A stretch of DNA of 50,009 nucleotides from Marinovum algicola (GTDB lineage Bacteria > Pseudomonadota > Alphaproteobacteria > Rhodobacterales > Rhodobacteraceae): NCBI RefSeq assembly GCF_900109145.1, contig NZ_FNYY01000029.1:1-50009 (forward strand). Direction: 5' to 3'. The translations under genes and the position numbers were made by a program. This document shows positions 7,527-16,723 of the stretch, in pieces (the first letter of the stretch is position 1; every line of letters begins with the position of its first letter). A model generated the notes under the pieces. That model searched no databases. It saw only the letters and a list, made by a program, of their open reading frames with translations, and had not been told where the DNA came from.

Positions 7527-8846
7527 TCAGCGGCGGTCCCGCAGGCTGTAATAGACCAGCACCAGAATGCACCAGCTGCCGAAGAGCACCATCGCCACCA
7601 GCCCGAGGATCAGCTCGCGGCGGGGGTATTCGGCGCTTTCGGCCAGGGTCGGGCGGACAAAGGCGGCGAGGTAGCGGCTCTGGCGCTGGGCATTGGCCTG
7701 GGCGGCGTCGAAATTCGACAGCGCCGAGGTGTACTTGTTCTCGGCAAATTCGCGCTCGACGGTGAGCCGCTCGAATTCCGCCACCACCTCGGCGTAATCG
7801 CCGGTCTCCTCCTGGCTGCCGCCGCTGCCGAACTTCAGCCGCTCCTCGCGGATGCGTTCGCGGATCGCGGCGATCCGGCGCTCGGCCTGGACGACGCGGG
7901 GGTCGTCCTCGCGGGCGGTCTCGCGCAGCAGGTCGTAATCGATCAGCTCGCGGCCCAGCATCTGCTGCAACGAACCCAAAAGCCCCATCTGCACCTGGAT
8001 GTCGGCGTCGGGGTTGACGATCTGGTTGCGCGAGCGGAAGGCGGTGAGCGCCTGGCGCGCGGCGCTGAGCTGGTCGAGCGCGGCATTGAGCTCTTCGCGG
8101 GCATAGCGCATCGCATCCTCGCGGGCGATCGCCGAGAGCGCGTTGATCATCTCGCTGCTGGCGGCGAAAATCTCCTCGGCGATGCGCTTGGCGCTGTCGG
8201 CGTCGAAACTGAGCACCTGCACCTCGATCAGACCGGTGCCCGGGGCATAGGAGATCCGCACCATCCGGCGCCAGTAGTCCAGCAGTTCCTCGATCGAGGC
8301 CTCCGGCACCAGCGCAAAGACCGGATCGCTGGCGAAGGGCGCGGAATAGAGATCGCGCAGGCCGAGCCGGTCGTCGATCTTGCGCACCAGTTCATGCGAC
8401 TGGATGAATTCGAACAGCACGTCGCTGTCGGAGGAACTGGCGGAAGAGAGATTGGAGAGCCCGCCCAGCAGATCCACCGCCGAGGGCGCCTCTTCGCGGC
8501 GCACGGTGAAGGCCACCGAGGAGGCATATTGATCCTGCGCCTGGGTCCAGAGGTAATAGGCCGCCACCCCCAGCGGGGCCAGCACCAGGATCAGGAAGGA
8601 GAACAGGATGCCCCAGTGCCGTCGCTGGCGCCGCGCCGGCGGGGCCGGCGGCCGCGGCTTGGGCAGCAGTTGCGCGGCCGGCTTGGCGGCGGATTTGGCC
8701 GGTTTGGGCGCCGGTTTTGCAGCGGGCTTGGGCGCCGGTTTCGCATCGGATTTGGCGGCGGGTTTCGCCTCCGGTTTCGGTGCGGTCTCGGCGGGGTCCG
8801 ACACGTTGTCCCGTGCCCTCTGATCCTGGGGTGATTGATCATTCAT
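7527..8846 (-). CDS. kpsE: Polysaccharide export inner-membrane protein (KpsE-like, PCP family)
   Basis: Predicted 439-aa polysaccharide co-polymerase of the KpsE/BexC type, which links the ABC exporter with the outer-membrane channel. Residues 20-70 are a Pro/Lys/Ala-rich cytoplasmic tail with PKP and KPA repeats. A transmembrane helix spans about 79-99, a long periplasmic alpha/beta plus coiled-coil region follows (helical stretch about 240-380), and a second membrane helix lies near 410-432 before a short basic end. The frame extends 62 codons upstream, but the ATG at 8846 starts MNDQSPQD and avoids overlap with the divergent kpsM. It precedes kpsT in one operon. The Lys/Pro/Ala repeats are low complexity and could vary in length. 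Confidence 0.87.
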   Translation of the reverse strand: MNDQSPQDQRARDNVSDPAETAPKPEAKPAAKSDAKPAPKPAAKPAPKPAKSAAKPAAQLLPKPRPPAPPARRQRRHWGILFSFLILVLAPLGVAAYYLWTQAQDQYASSVAFTVRREEAPSAVDLLGGLSNLSSASSSDSDVLFEFIQSHELVRKIDDRLGLRDLYSAPFASDPVFALVPEASIEELLDYWRRMVRISYAPGTGLIEVQVLSFDADSAKRIAEEIFAASSEMINALSAIAREDAMRYAREELNAALDQLSAARQALTAFRSRNQIVNPDADIQVQMGLLGSLQQMLGRELIDYDLLRETAREDDPRVVQAERRIAAIRERIREERLKFGSGGSQEETGDYAEVVAEFERLTVEREFAENKYTSALSNFDAAQANAQRQSRYLAAFVRPTLAESAEYPRRELILGLVAMVLFGSWCILVLVYYSLRDRR

Positions 8847-8913
8847 CACGGCTGTGTTCCAAAGGCACAGGTCAAATTTCGCTTGTCTATAGGGCAGATG
8901 GGGACATGCTGCA

Positions 8914-9738
8914 ATGAAAGCCTCGACGGACACCGGGTTTCCGCCGCCGCAGCGCCCGCTGGCGCCACCGCGCAGCAGCGGCCGGATGGGGCGTGTGGTC
9001 GGGGCGCTGATCCTGCGCGAGATGTCCACCACCTATGGCCGCTCTCCGGGCGGCTATATCTGGGCCGTGCTCGAGCCGGTGGCGGGCATCGCCATGCTGG
9101 CGGCGGGGCTGTCGCTGCTGTTCAAGGCGCCCTCGCTGGGGACGAATTTCCTGCTGTTCTATGCCGGCGGGCTGTTGCCGCTGCGGTTCTTCCAGAACCT
9201 GTCGCAATCGGTGGGGCTGGCGATCCAGTTCAACCGCCCGCTGATGGCCTATCCGCGGGTGACCTATGTCGACACCATCCTGGCGCGGGCGATCCTGGCG
9301 GTGCTGACCCAGACCATGGTGGTGCTGATCATCTTCGGCGGCATCTTTTTCACCCAGGACATCCGCGAGACCATCGACCTGGCGCCGATGCTCCAGGGCT
9401 TCCTGCTCTGCACCCTGCTCGGGGTGGGGCTGGGCACCTTCAACTGCTTCATGTTCCTGCGCTTCGCCATGTGGAAGACCGCTTGGGGGATCGTGACGCG
9501 GCCGCTGCTGCTGATCTCGGGGGTGTTCTACATCTACGAGGATCTGCCGCGCATCGCCCAGGATATCCTGTGGTACAACCCGCTGATCCATATCACCGGC
9601 ATCGTGCGCTCGGGGGTCTATTCGACCTATGATCCGACCTATGTCTCGCCGGTCTACGTCACGCTGGTCGGGCTTATCCCGATGATCTTCGGCACCCTGC
9701 TGCTCTGGCGGTACGGGCGGGAAATCCTTCAGCGCTGA
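8914..9738 (+). CDS. kpsM: Polysaccharide ABC exporter permease (KpsM-like)
   Basis: Predicted 274-aa ABC-2 family permease with about six hydrophobic helices (for example AVLEPVAGIAMLAAGLSLL, FLLFYAGGLLPLRFF and TLVGLIPMIFGTLLLWRYG). Family cues are the amphipathic ILREMSTTYGRSPGGYIWAVLEP start, the NPLIHITGIVRSGVY segment and the C-terminal WRYGREI. It would form the membrane channel with KpsT, exporting a lipid-linked glycan from the cytoplasm. The gene is divergent from kpsE, with only 67 bp between their starts, so both promoters must share this short region; no clear -35/-10 pair was resolved there. Confidence 0.9.
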   Translation: MKASTDTGFPPPQRPLAPPRSSGRMGRVVGALILREMSTTYGRSPGGYIWAVLEPVAGIAMLAAGLSLLFKAPSLGTNFLLFYAGGLLPLRFFQNLSQSVGLAIQFNRPLMAYPRVTYVDTILARAILAVLTQTMVVLIIFGGIFFTQDIRETIDLAPMLQGFLLCTLLGVGLGTFNCFMFLRFAMWKTAWGIVTRPLLLISGVFYIYEDLPRIAQDILWYNPLIHITGIVRSGVYSTYDPTYVSPVYVTLVGLIPMIFGTLLLWRYGREILQR

Positions 9739-9873
9739 CCGGCAGATCCGCAAGCGCGCGCCGGGCAGGGGGCCGCGGCGGGCAGGGGGAAATAGAGATT
9801 GCCTTTCAGGCGCGGGTTTGCGATTTCCCGAGCGGTCCCCGGGCCGCTTATTGATTGATTGAGGAATTGAAAC

Positions 9874-11694
9874 ATGTGCGGAATTGTCGGCGTCCTGGGA
9901 AATCACCAGGCCTCTCCCATCCTGATCGAGGGCCTGAAGCGGCTGGAATACCGCGGCTATGACAGCGCCGGCATCGCCACGGTGAACGGGGGCCACCTCG
10001 AGCGCCGCCGCGCGCTCGGCAAGCTGGTCAACCTTTCGGATGCGCTGGTGCATGATCCGCTGGCCGGCACCGCCGGCATCGGCCACACCCGCTGGGCCAC
10101 CCATGGCGCCGCCAATACCACCAATGCCCATCCGCATCAGCGCGGCCGGGTGGCGGTGGTGCACAACGGCATCATCGAGAATTACCGCGCGCTGCGCGCC
10201 CGGCTCGAGGCGCATCGGATCACCTCGGAAACCGAGACCGACACCGAGACCGTGGCCATGCTCTGCGACTGGCACCTGGGCCAGGGGCTGGCGCCGGTCG
10301 AGGCCGCCCGAGCGACCATTTCCGAACTCGAGGGCGCCTATGCTTTGTGCTTCCTGTTCCAGGGCGAGGACGATCTGATCGTCGCCGCCCGCAAGGGCAG
10401 CCCGCTGGCCATCGGTTGGGGCGAGGGCGAGATGTTCGTCGGCTCCGACGCGCTGGCGCTGGCGCCGATGACCAGCGAGATCACCTATCTCGAAGAGGGC
10501 GACCTGGCCATTGTCAGCCGCGCCGGGGCCGAGTTCCGCGATGCCGATCACCAGCCGGTCACCCGGGCGCGCAAGACCGTCGATCTCGAGGTGACCACCA
10601 CCGACAAGGCCGGCCACCGGCATTACATGTCGAAGGAGATCGCCGAACAGCCCGGCGTTCTGGCCAATGCGCTGAAATATTACACCGCCGACCGCGAAGG
10701 CCGCCACCTGATCGAGGCGGGGGTGGATTTCACCGCCTATGACCGCATCGTCATGGTCGCCTGCGGCACCGCCTCGCTGGCCTGTTTCGTGTCGAAATAC
10801 TGGTTCGAGCAGATTGCCCGGATCCCCGTCGAGATCGACATTGCCTCGGAGTTCCGCTACCGCGAGCCGCCGCTCAACACCCGCACGCTGGTGCTCTTTG
10901 TCAGCCAGTCGGGCGAGACCGCCGACACCCTGGCCGCGCTGCGCTATTGCACCGGCAAGGCGGGTCTGATCCTGTCGATCGTCAATGCGATGGAAAGCTC
11001 GATCGCGCGGGAAAGCGATCTCGCTCTGCCGATCCTCGCCGGGCCCGAGATCGGCGTCGCCTCGACCAAGGCCTTCACCTGCCAGCTCGCGGTGCTGGCG
11101 GCGCTGGCGCTACAGGCCGCGCGCCAGCGCGGCGCCGTCGATGCCGCCGCGGCGCAGGCGCTGACCGACCAGTTGCAGCAGGTCCCCGGCCAGGTCACCC
11201 AGGCGCTGGCCATCGCGCCGCAGGTGCGCGCCGTCAGCGCCCGGCTGGCGCGGTATGACGATGTGCTCTTCCTCGGTCGCGGCGCGCTGTATCCGCTGGC
11301 GCTGGAAGGCGCGCTCAAGCTCAAGGAGATCTCCTATATCCACGCCGAGGGCTATGCCTCGGGCGAGCTCAAGCACGGGCCGATCGCGCTGATCGACGAG
11401 GAGATGCCGGTGGTGGTGCTGGCGCCGCATGACGCGATGTTCGACAAGACCGTGTCGAACATGCAGGAGGTCATGGCGCGCGGCGGCAAGATCGTGATGA
11501 TCTCGGATGCCCGGGGCGCGGCCCGGGGCGGCGCCGGGGTCTGGCAGCAGATCGAGATGCCGGCCGTCGACGGGCCGTTCGCCGCCATCGTCTATGCGGT
11601 GCCGGTGCAGCAGCTGGCCTATCACACCGCGCTGGAACGCGGCACCGATGTCGACCAGCCGCGCAACCTGGCGAAATCGGTCACCGTGGAATAG
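9874..11694 (+). CDS. glmS: Glutamine-fructose-6-phosphate aminotransferase (isomerising)
   Basis: Predicted 606-aa GlmS, making glucosamine-6-phosphate from fructose-6-phosphate and glutamine, the entry to UDP-GlcNAc. The protein starts MCGIVGVLG with the catalytic Cys2 of the class II glutaminase domain exposed after Met removal. The glutaminase domain spans roughly 1-240, followed by two SIS sugar-isomerase domains (FVSQSGETADTLAALRY and the GRGALYPLALEGALKLKEISYIHAEGY region) and the conserved tail DVDQPRNLAKSVTVE. All parts are intact. A GAGGA ribosome-binding site lies 8 bases upstream of the ATG. It is normally a chromosomal housekeeping gene; here it sits among polysaccharide genes and probably raises amino-sugar supply for nonulosonic acid synthesis. 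Confidence 0.96.
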   Translation: MCGIVGVLGNHQASPILIEGLKRLEYRGYDSAGIATVNGGHLERRRALGKLVNLSDALVHDPLAGTAGIGHTRWATHGAANTTNAHPHQRGRVAVVHNGIIENYRALRARLEAHRITSETETDTETVAMLCDWHLGQGLAPVEAARATISELEGAYALCFLFQGEDDLIVAARKGSPLAIGWGEGEMFVGSDALALAPMTSEITYLEEGDLAIVSRAGAEFRDADHQPVTRARKTVDLEVTTTDKAGHRHYMSKEIAEQPGVLANALKYYTADREGRHLIEAGVDFTAYDRIVMVACGTASLACFVSKYWFEQIARIPVEIDIASEFRYREPPLNTRTLVLFVSQSGETADTLAALRYCTGKAGLILSIVNAMESSIARESDLALPILAGPEIGVASTKAFTCQLAVLAALALQAARQRGAVDAAAAQALTDQLQQVPGQVTQALAIAPQVRAVSARLARYDDVLFLGRGALYPLALEGALKLKEISYIHAEGYASGELKHGPIALIDEEMPVVVLAPHDAMFDKTVSNMQEVMARGGKIVMISDARGAARGGAGVWQQIEMPAVDGPFAAIVYAVPVQQLAYHTALERGTDVDQPRNLAKSVTVE

Positions 11695-11795
11695 GGCCCG
11701 CCACGCCGCCGCCCTCCGGTATCGACCTGCCGTTCCGGCCTCGCTAAGCTGCGCCGGGCGCCCCGGGAAACCGGACCGACAGGCAGGAGGCCCTG

Positions 11796-14384
11796 ATGAC
11801 ACCGCCGGAGATGACAGAAACCCTCAAGCGCGCCGAGGCGCGGTTCCGCGCCGGCGCGCGGGCCGAGGCGGTGGCGCTGGTGCAGGCGGCGGTGACGCGG
11901 CAGGCGCCCGAGCGGATCGTGCTCTTTGCGCGCAAGGCCGATGCGCTGCTTACCCGCCATGGCGAACGTCGTGCGGCGCTGGCCTGTGTCAGTGCCGCCT
12001 GCCGGGCCTGCCCGGGGCGGCAGGATCTCGACCTGTTGCGCGTGGCGGGGCTGCTGCGGCTGGGCCGGACGCCGGAGGCCGCCGCGGCGCTCTCGGGCCT
12101 CTTCGCGCCTTCCGACAAAGCCGCCCCCGCCGCCTATTGGCGCTATCTGGCGCAGGTTTCCCTGGCCCGTGGCGAGATGGCGCGCGCCTCTGACATCTTG
12201 GCCCGGGCGCGGGCGCTGGGCCATGACGACGCGGTGCTGCGCGGGCTCGGGATCCGGGCGCTGATGGCCGAGGATCCGCCAGAGGCGCTGGCCCAGGCCA
12301 GGCAGGCGCAGGCGGCGTTTCCTGACCACGCCGGCCTCACCCTGCAGCTGATCCGGGCAGAGCGCGCGGCGCTGGGTCCGGCGGCGGCGCGCGCGCTGGC
12401 CGAACAGGCGCTCGAGCGCTTTCCCGAAGGGGTCACCTTTCACCTCGAACTGGCCGACATCCTGCGCAGCCTCGGCGCGCCTCTCGCCGCCCGGGAGCGG
12501 CTCGAGTTGGCGGCGCGCTGCGATCCGCGCTCGCCGCTGCCGGCGGTGCAGATGGCGCTGCTGCATCTGGCCGAGGGCGACCCCCGGGCGGCGCTGGCGG
12601 CGGCGGAACAGGCCGAAACCCTGGGCCGCGACCTGCCCCGGGTCGAGCTGACCCTTGCCACCTGTCTCGAGGCTGCGGGCCAGCCCGAGGCGGCGCTGGC
12701 CCGGCGCGAAGCGTTGTTCGACCGCGGCCAGGCCGGGCCCTCGGGGATCCGCGACCTGATCAAGGCGCATCTCGCCCGCGGCGATCTTGCCGCCGTTTCG
12801 CGCTATCTCGCGGCCGGTCAGGAGATGTTCCCGGGCCATCCGGTGCTGGTCGAGCAGATGCTGCGCAACAGCGGGCTGACCGAAGAGGATTTCCCCGCCG
12901 GCCAGCTGACGGACTGGCTGGCGGGCTGCCTGCCCGCCCCCCGGCTGCGGCGGCTCCGGGCCGAGATGCGGCTGACTGCCTTCGACTTTGCCGGCGCTCT
13001 GACCGAACTGCGGCGCATCCCGGTGGCGGAGCGCGATGTCCAATATGCCGTGCTGGCGGCCAAGGCGCTGCTCTTTTCCAACCGCTTGAGCGTGGCGATG
13101 CGCTATCTGCGGATGAGCCTGTCTGTCTGGCCCTCCGATATGCGGCTTGCTGCGCTGGTGGTCGCCACCTTCACCAAGGCCGGGCAGGAGCGCGCCGGGC
13201 TGGCGCTGTTGCAGCAGGCGGCGCAGCGCAGACCTGAGGGCGCAACTTCCCTGGCCCGCCATCGGATCAAGCTCCATGCCTCTTTGGGCGAGTTCGACGC
13301 GGCCCTGGCCGCCTTCCGCATCGCTCTCGGGTGCGAGGCTGCCCGAATGCGGCCAGAAACCCATGCGCTCTTGCGGGAATTGGCGGCGCAGGGGCACGGC
13401 GAGATAGTGGCGACGGTGCTGCGTGAAGCCCGCGCAGCCGGGGTCTGGGATGATCCGCATCTGCACAAGACCCTGTTGGGCCAGAACATGACCGAACTCA
13501 CCATCGCGCTTTTCGATTTCGAAAAGGGCCCGCTCCGCCCCCTGCCGCCCGGTGATACCGCGGGGCATATAACGTTGGTCCAGGCCGAGCCGGACTCGAA
13601 CATTGCCGCAATGCGTTTCTTGAAACACTGGCAGGCACATTTGCAGGCCGTTCCGGACGCCCTCCCGGCCCGCCCCCGGATCCCCCGGTGTATTTTCCAG
13701 TACTGGAACACCCTCGAACCGCCGGAGGCGCTGGTCGGGATGATCGAAAGCTGGCGGGCCGTGCCGGGCTGGCAGCATCGGCTCTTCGACCGTCGCGCGG
13801 CGCTGGCCTATCTGCATGACACCTACGGGACAGATTGGGCACGGGCCTTTTCGCTGGCCAGCAATCCGGCTGAGGAATCCGATTTCCTGCGGCTCTGCCT
13901 GCTGGCCCGGGAAGGCGGTGTCTATGCCGATGCCGACGATGTCCTGGTCGGGTCGCTGGAAACCCTGGTTGATCGCGGCGCCGGATTCGTGGCGCTTCTG
14001 GAGCCGGGCCGATCGATCATCGGCAACAATTTTCTCGCTGCCACCCCAGGACACCTGATTGCCGAACTGGCGGCGAAAACCGCCCGGGAGGCGCTTCTGG
14101 CACGTGCAAACGAAACCACCTGGTCCAAGACCGGCCCCAGCATGCTGGGGCGGGCCACGGCGCGCTGTCTGGCGCACTGGGCCAAAACCGGCACTCCGGC
14201 GGATGTCGCCTTTCTGGGGTTCGAGGATATCTTCGGACAGCTCGCCATTCACAACAGGGTGCCGCACAAGCGCCAGGCTGGCGACTGGCGACAAGGCGCA
14301 TATTCGCGCAAAAGCGTCCCCTTTGCCCGGGTTCTGCAAGAGCAGCTCCTCCGGCAGTCAGCTGGGAGCGATTTCGCGGCCTGA
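11796..14384 (+). CDS. TPR-rich protein with C-terminal GT32-type glycosyltransferase domain
   Basis: Predicted 862-aa chimera. Residues 1 to about 620 are an alanine/leucine-rich helical solenoid with many TPR-like pairs (LARAEMARASDILARAR, AARERLELAARCDP). Residues about 625-790 look like an OCH1/GT32 sugar transferase: IPRCIFQYWNT, then PAEESDFLRLCLLAREGGVYADADD, in which D712 and D714 form the expected DXD metal/nucleotide-sugar motif. The ATG at 11796 has an exact AGGAGG site 5 bases upstream. It probably transfers a sugar onto the capsule or a protein; donor and acceptor are unknown. Base composition falls from the TPR half to the transferase half, suggesting a mosaic gene. It lies between glmS and a hexomutase, all on the plus strand. 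Confidence 0.8.
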   Translation: MTPPEMTETLKRAEARFRAGARAEAVALVQAAVTRQAPERIVLFARKADALLTRHGERRAALACVSAACRACPGRQDLDLLRVAGLLRLGRTPEAAAALSGLFAPSDKAAPAAYWRYLAQVSLARGEMARASDILARARALGHDDAVLRGLGIRALMAEDPPEALAQARQAQAAFPDHAGLTLQLIRAERAALGPAAARALAEQALERFPEGVTFHLELADILRSLGAPLAARERLELAARCDPRSPLPAVQMALLHLAEGDPRAALAAAEQAETLGRDLPRVELTLATCLEAAGQPEAALARREALFDRGQAGPSGIRDLIKAHLARGDLAAVSRYLAAGQEMFPGHPVLVEQMLRNSGLTEEDFPAGQLTDWLAGCLPAPRLRRLRAEMRLTAFDFAGALTELRRIPVAERDVQYAVLAAKALLFSNRLSVAMRYLRMSLSVWPSDMRLAALVVATFTKAGQERAGLALLQQAAQRRPEGATSLARHRIKLHASLGEFDAALAAFRIALGCEAARMRPETHALLRELAAQGHGEIVATVLREARAAGVWDDPHLHKTLLGQNMTELTIALFDFEKGPLRPLPPGDTAGHITLVQAEPDSNIAAMRFLKHWQAHLQAVPDALPARPRIPRCIFQYWNTLEPPEALVGMIESWRAVPGWQHRLFDRRAALAYLHDTYGTDWARAFSLASNPAEESDFLRLCLLAREGGVYADADDVLVGSLETLVDRGAGFVALLEPGRSIIGNNFLAATPGHLIAELAAKTAREALLARANETTWSKTGPSMLGRATARCLAHWAKTGTPADVAFLGFEDIFGQLAIHNRVPHKRQAGDWRQGAYSRKSVPFARVLQEQLLRQSAGSDFAA

Positions 14385-14479
14385 TCGGACCAACCGATCG
14401 GGCGGTAACAAAACCTTGAGCCCGGCGCGCGGCTTTGCCAAGGAAGGGACAAGGCATTTTCGTTGCAAAGGATATTATC

Positions 14480-15862
14480 ATGGCTCCCAAATTCGGCACC
14501 AGCGGCCTGCGCGGTCTTGTCACCGAGCTGAGCGCTGACCTGGTCGCGGAATACACCCGCGCCTTTCTCTTGGCCTGTCCGCATGGTGGCGGGCTCTATC
14601 TCGGTCGCGATCTGCGGCCGTCCTCGCCCGAGATCGCCGATGCGGTGGCCCGGGCCGCCCGGGCCTGCGGCGTCGAGGTGATCGATTGCGGCGCGCTGCC
14701 GACCCCGGCGCTGGCGCTGGCGGCCCAAGCGGCGGGCCGGGCGGCGGTGATGGTCACCGGCAGCCATATTCCCGCCGACCGCAACGGGCTGAAATTCTAT
14801 CTGCCCGGCGGCGAGATCTCGAAGGACGACGAGGCCGCGATCAGCGCCGCGCTGGGCCGGGCGCCGGCCGCGGGGCAGGCGGGGCTGCGCCACCATGATG
14901 CCGCCGCGGCCTATGTGCAGCGCTATGTGACCGGCTTCGGCGCCGCCGCGCTCGCCGGGCTGCGCATCGGCGTCTATCAGCATTCCTCGGTGGCGCGCGA
15001 CCTGATGATCACGCTGGTGGCGGCGCTGGGGGGCGCGCCGGTGCCGCTGGCTCGCTCGGGGCATTTCATCCCGGTCGACACCGAGGCGCTCGACCCGGAG
15101 ACCCGCGACATGCTGGCGGGCTGGTGCGCGGACCACCGGCTTGACGCGGTGATCTCGACCGATGGCGATGCCGACCGGCCGATGGTGGCCGATGCCGCCG
15201 GCGCGGTGGTGCCCGGCGACGTGCTGGGCGCGCTGAGCGCCCGCAGCCTCGGCGCCGAGGTGATCTGCACCCCGGTCTCGTCGAACGCCATGATCGGCGA
15301 GATGGACGACTTTCGCGAGGTGGTGCTCACCCGCATCGGCTCGCCCTATGTGATTGCCGCGATGGAGGCGGCACTGGCGCAGGAGCCCCGGGTCCGGGTG
15401 GTGGGCTATGAGGCCAACGGCGGCTTTCTTCTGGGCTTCGAGGCCGAGGGCCCGGCCGGCCCGCTGGCGCCGCTGATGACGCGTGACTGCCTGCTGCCGA
15501 TCCTCTCCCCGCTGGCCGCGGCGCGCGCGGCGGAGATGCCGCTGGCGGCGCTGGTGGCCGGGTTGCCGGCGCGGTTCACCGCCGCCGACAGGATCGCCGG
15601 CATCGCCTCCGAGACGGCGCAGCGCTTTCTCGCGCGGCTGCGCGCGGATGCCGGGGCGCGGGCGGAATTCTTCGGACGGCCCGAGACCGGGCTGGATCTG
15701 ACCGACGGGCTGCGGGTGTGTTTCGAGGGTGACGAGGTGGTGCATCTGCGTCCCTCCGGCAATGCGCCGGAATTCCGCTGCTATGCCGAAGCAGGCAGCC
15801 CCGAGACGGCGTGGGCGCTGGTGACGCGTTATCTGGACAAGGTGGCGGGAGAGCTTGCGTAG
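14480..15862 (+). CDS. Phosphohexomutase (phosphomannomutase/phosphoglucosamine mutase family)
   Basis: Predicted 460-aa alpha-D-phosphohexomutase, interconverting 1- and 6-phosphates of glucose, mannose or glucosamine. Four signature elements are intact: the phosphoserine loop VTGSHIPADRNG (TGSH instead of the common TASH), the metal loop STDGDADRP, the sugar-specificity loop GYEANGGF and the phosphate-binding loop RPSGNAPEFR near the C-terminus. The ATG at 14480 with an AAAGGA site is preferred over an ATG 15 codons upstream because the protein then begins MAPKFGTSGLRG as in the family. Substrate cannot be settled: next to glmS a glucosamine-phosphate role is possible, but the Glu-Ala-Asn-Gly loop is closer to mannose/glucose mutases. 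Confidence 0.88.
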   Translation: MAPKFGTSGLRGLVTELSADLVAEYTRAFLLACPHGGGLYLGRDLRPSSPEIADAVARAARACGVEVIDCGALPTPALALAAQAAGRAAVMVTGSHIPADRNGLKFYLPGGEISKDDEAAISAALGRAPAAGQAGLRHHDAAAAYVQRYVTGFGAAALAGLRIGVYQHSSVARDLMITLVAALGGAPVPLARSGHFIPVDTEALDPETRDMLAGWCADHRLDAVISTDGDADRPMVADAAGAVVPGDVLGALSARSLGAEVICTPVSSNAMIGEMDDFREVVLTRIGSPYVIAAMEAALAQEPRVRVVGYEANGGFLLGFEAEGPAGPLAPLMTRDCLLPILSPLAAARAAEMPLAALVAGLPARFTAADRIAGIASETAQRFLARLRADAGARAEFFGRPETGLDLTDGLRVCFEGDEVVHLRPSGNAPEFRCYAEAGSPETAWALVTRYLDKVAGELA

Positions 15863-15956
15863 AGGCTGTCCTTCCCGGGCCGGATGCCGCGCGCGGGGAA
15901 TAAGTATAACATAACGTTGATTTGGCGCTTACAGGCCTGCCGCCGGGGCGCCCCCC

Positions 15957-15985
15957 TTTACTTGCCCTGACAGGTGCCAGATACT
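15957..15985 (+). promoter_or_regulatory. Possible promoter for pseF
   Basis: TTTACT (15957-15962) and GATACT (15980-15985) are separated by 17 bp and lie 42 bp upstream of the pseF ATG. The match to consensus is only moderate. The 165-bp gap between the hexomutase and pseF holds nothing else recognised. Confidence 0.3.
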
Positions 15986-16027
15986 CCGGCGAAATACGCC
16001 GTATCCTCTTAAATTGACCGGAATTTC

Positions 16028-16723
16028 ATGCAAATCGCCCTCATTCCTGCCCGTGGGGGCAGCAAACGCATCCCCCGCAAGAACATTCGCCCCTTCGCCG
16101 GCCGTCCGATGATCGGCTGGCCGATTGCCGCGGCCCGGGCCTCGGGGCTCTTCGACCATGTGATCGTCTCGACCGACGATGAGGAGATCGCCGAGGTTGC
16201 CCGCGCCCAGGGCGCCGAGGTGCCCTTCATACGCCCCGACCACCTGGCCGACGATTTCACGCCGGCGCGCGAGGCGATCGTCGATGCGGTCGAGACGATG
16301 GAAGAGATCGTCGGGCAGAAGGTCGAGCGGCTGTGCTGCATCTATGCCACCGCCGCCTTTGTGCAGGCGGCGGATCTGCAACAGGCGCGCCGGATCCTCG
16401 ACGGGGTCGCCGAGGGCGGCTTTGTCTTTGCCGCCGCCAGCTATCCGCACCCGGTTCACCGCGCCATGACCGAAGGCGAGGCGGGCATCGGCATGCTGTT
16501 TCCCGATTATGCCAAAACCCGCACGCAGGATCTGCCGGAGGCGTTCCACGATGCCGGCATGTTCTACTGGGGGCGGCGCGATGCCTTTGTCTCGCGCGCG
16601 CCGATGTTCAATCCGGCCTCGCGCCCGCATGTGATGCCGCGCCAGCGGGCGCTGGATATCGACACGCCCCAGGATTGGGATTTCGCCGAGGCGCTGTTCG
16701 AGTTGGGGCTGCGCACGGCATGA
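16028..16723 (+). CDS. pseF: Pseudaminic acid cytidylyltransferase
   Basis: Predicted 231-aa CMP-sugar synthetase that activates pseudaminic acid with CTP. The N-terminal nucleotide-binding motif LIPARGGSKRIPRKNI occupies residues 5-20, VIVSTDDEEIAEVA follows, and the C-terminal region has HDAGMFYWGRRDAF and RQRALDIDTPQDWDFAE, all characteristic of the PseF/NeuA family. Length matches PseF. Its stop overlaps the start of the next gene by ATGA, implying translational coupling to the Kps-like glycan protein. The other Pse genes are on the opposite strand at 19.7-33.5 kb. Distinction from legionaminic or Neu5Ac synthetases rests on context (pseB, pseC, pseG, pseI all present). Confidence 0.88.
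   Translation: MQIALIPARGGSKRIPRKNIRPFAGRPMIGWPIAAARASGLFDHVIVSTDDEEIAEVARAQGAEVPFIRPDHLADDFTPAREAIVDAVETMEEIVGQKVERLCCIYATAAFVQAADLQQARRILDGVAEGGFVFAAASYPHPVHRAMTEGEAGIGMLFPDYAKTRTQDLPEAFHDAGMFYWGRRDAFVSRAPMFNPASRPHVMPRQRALDIDTPQDWDFAEALFELGLRTA

Noticed and set aside
8887-10707. A 606-codon minus-strand frame across kpsM and glmS
   Set aside because: It covers two unmistakable plus-strand genes and has shadow-like composition.
11622-14339. A 905-codon open frame on the minus strand opposite the GT32 gene
   Set aside because: It is the antisense shadow of a G/C-rich gene with a strong ribosome-binding site and recognisable domains; the shadow protein is Gln/Arg/Gly-rich without any motif.
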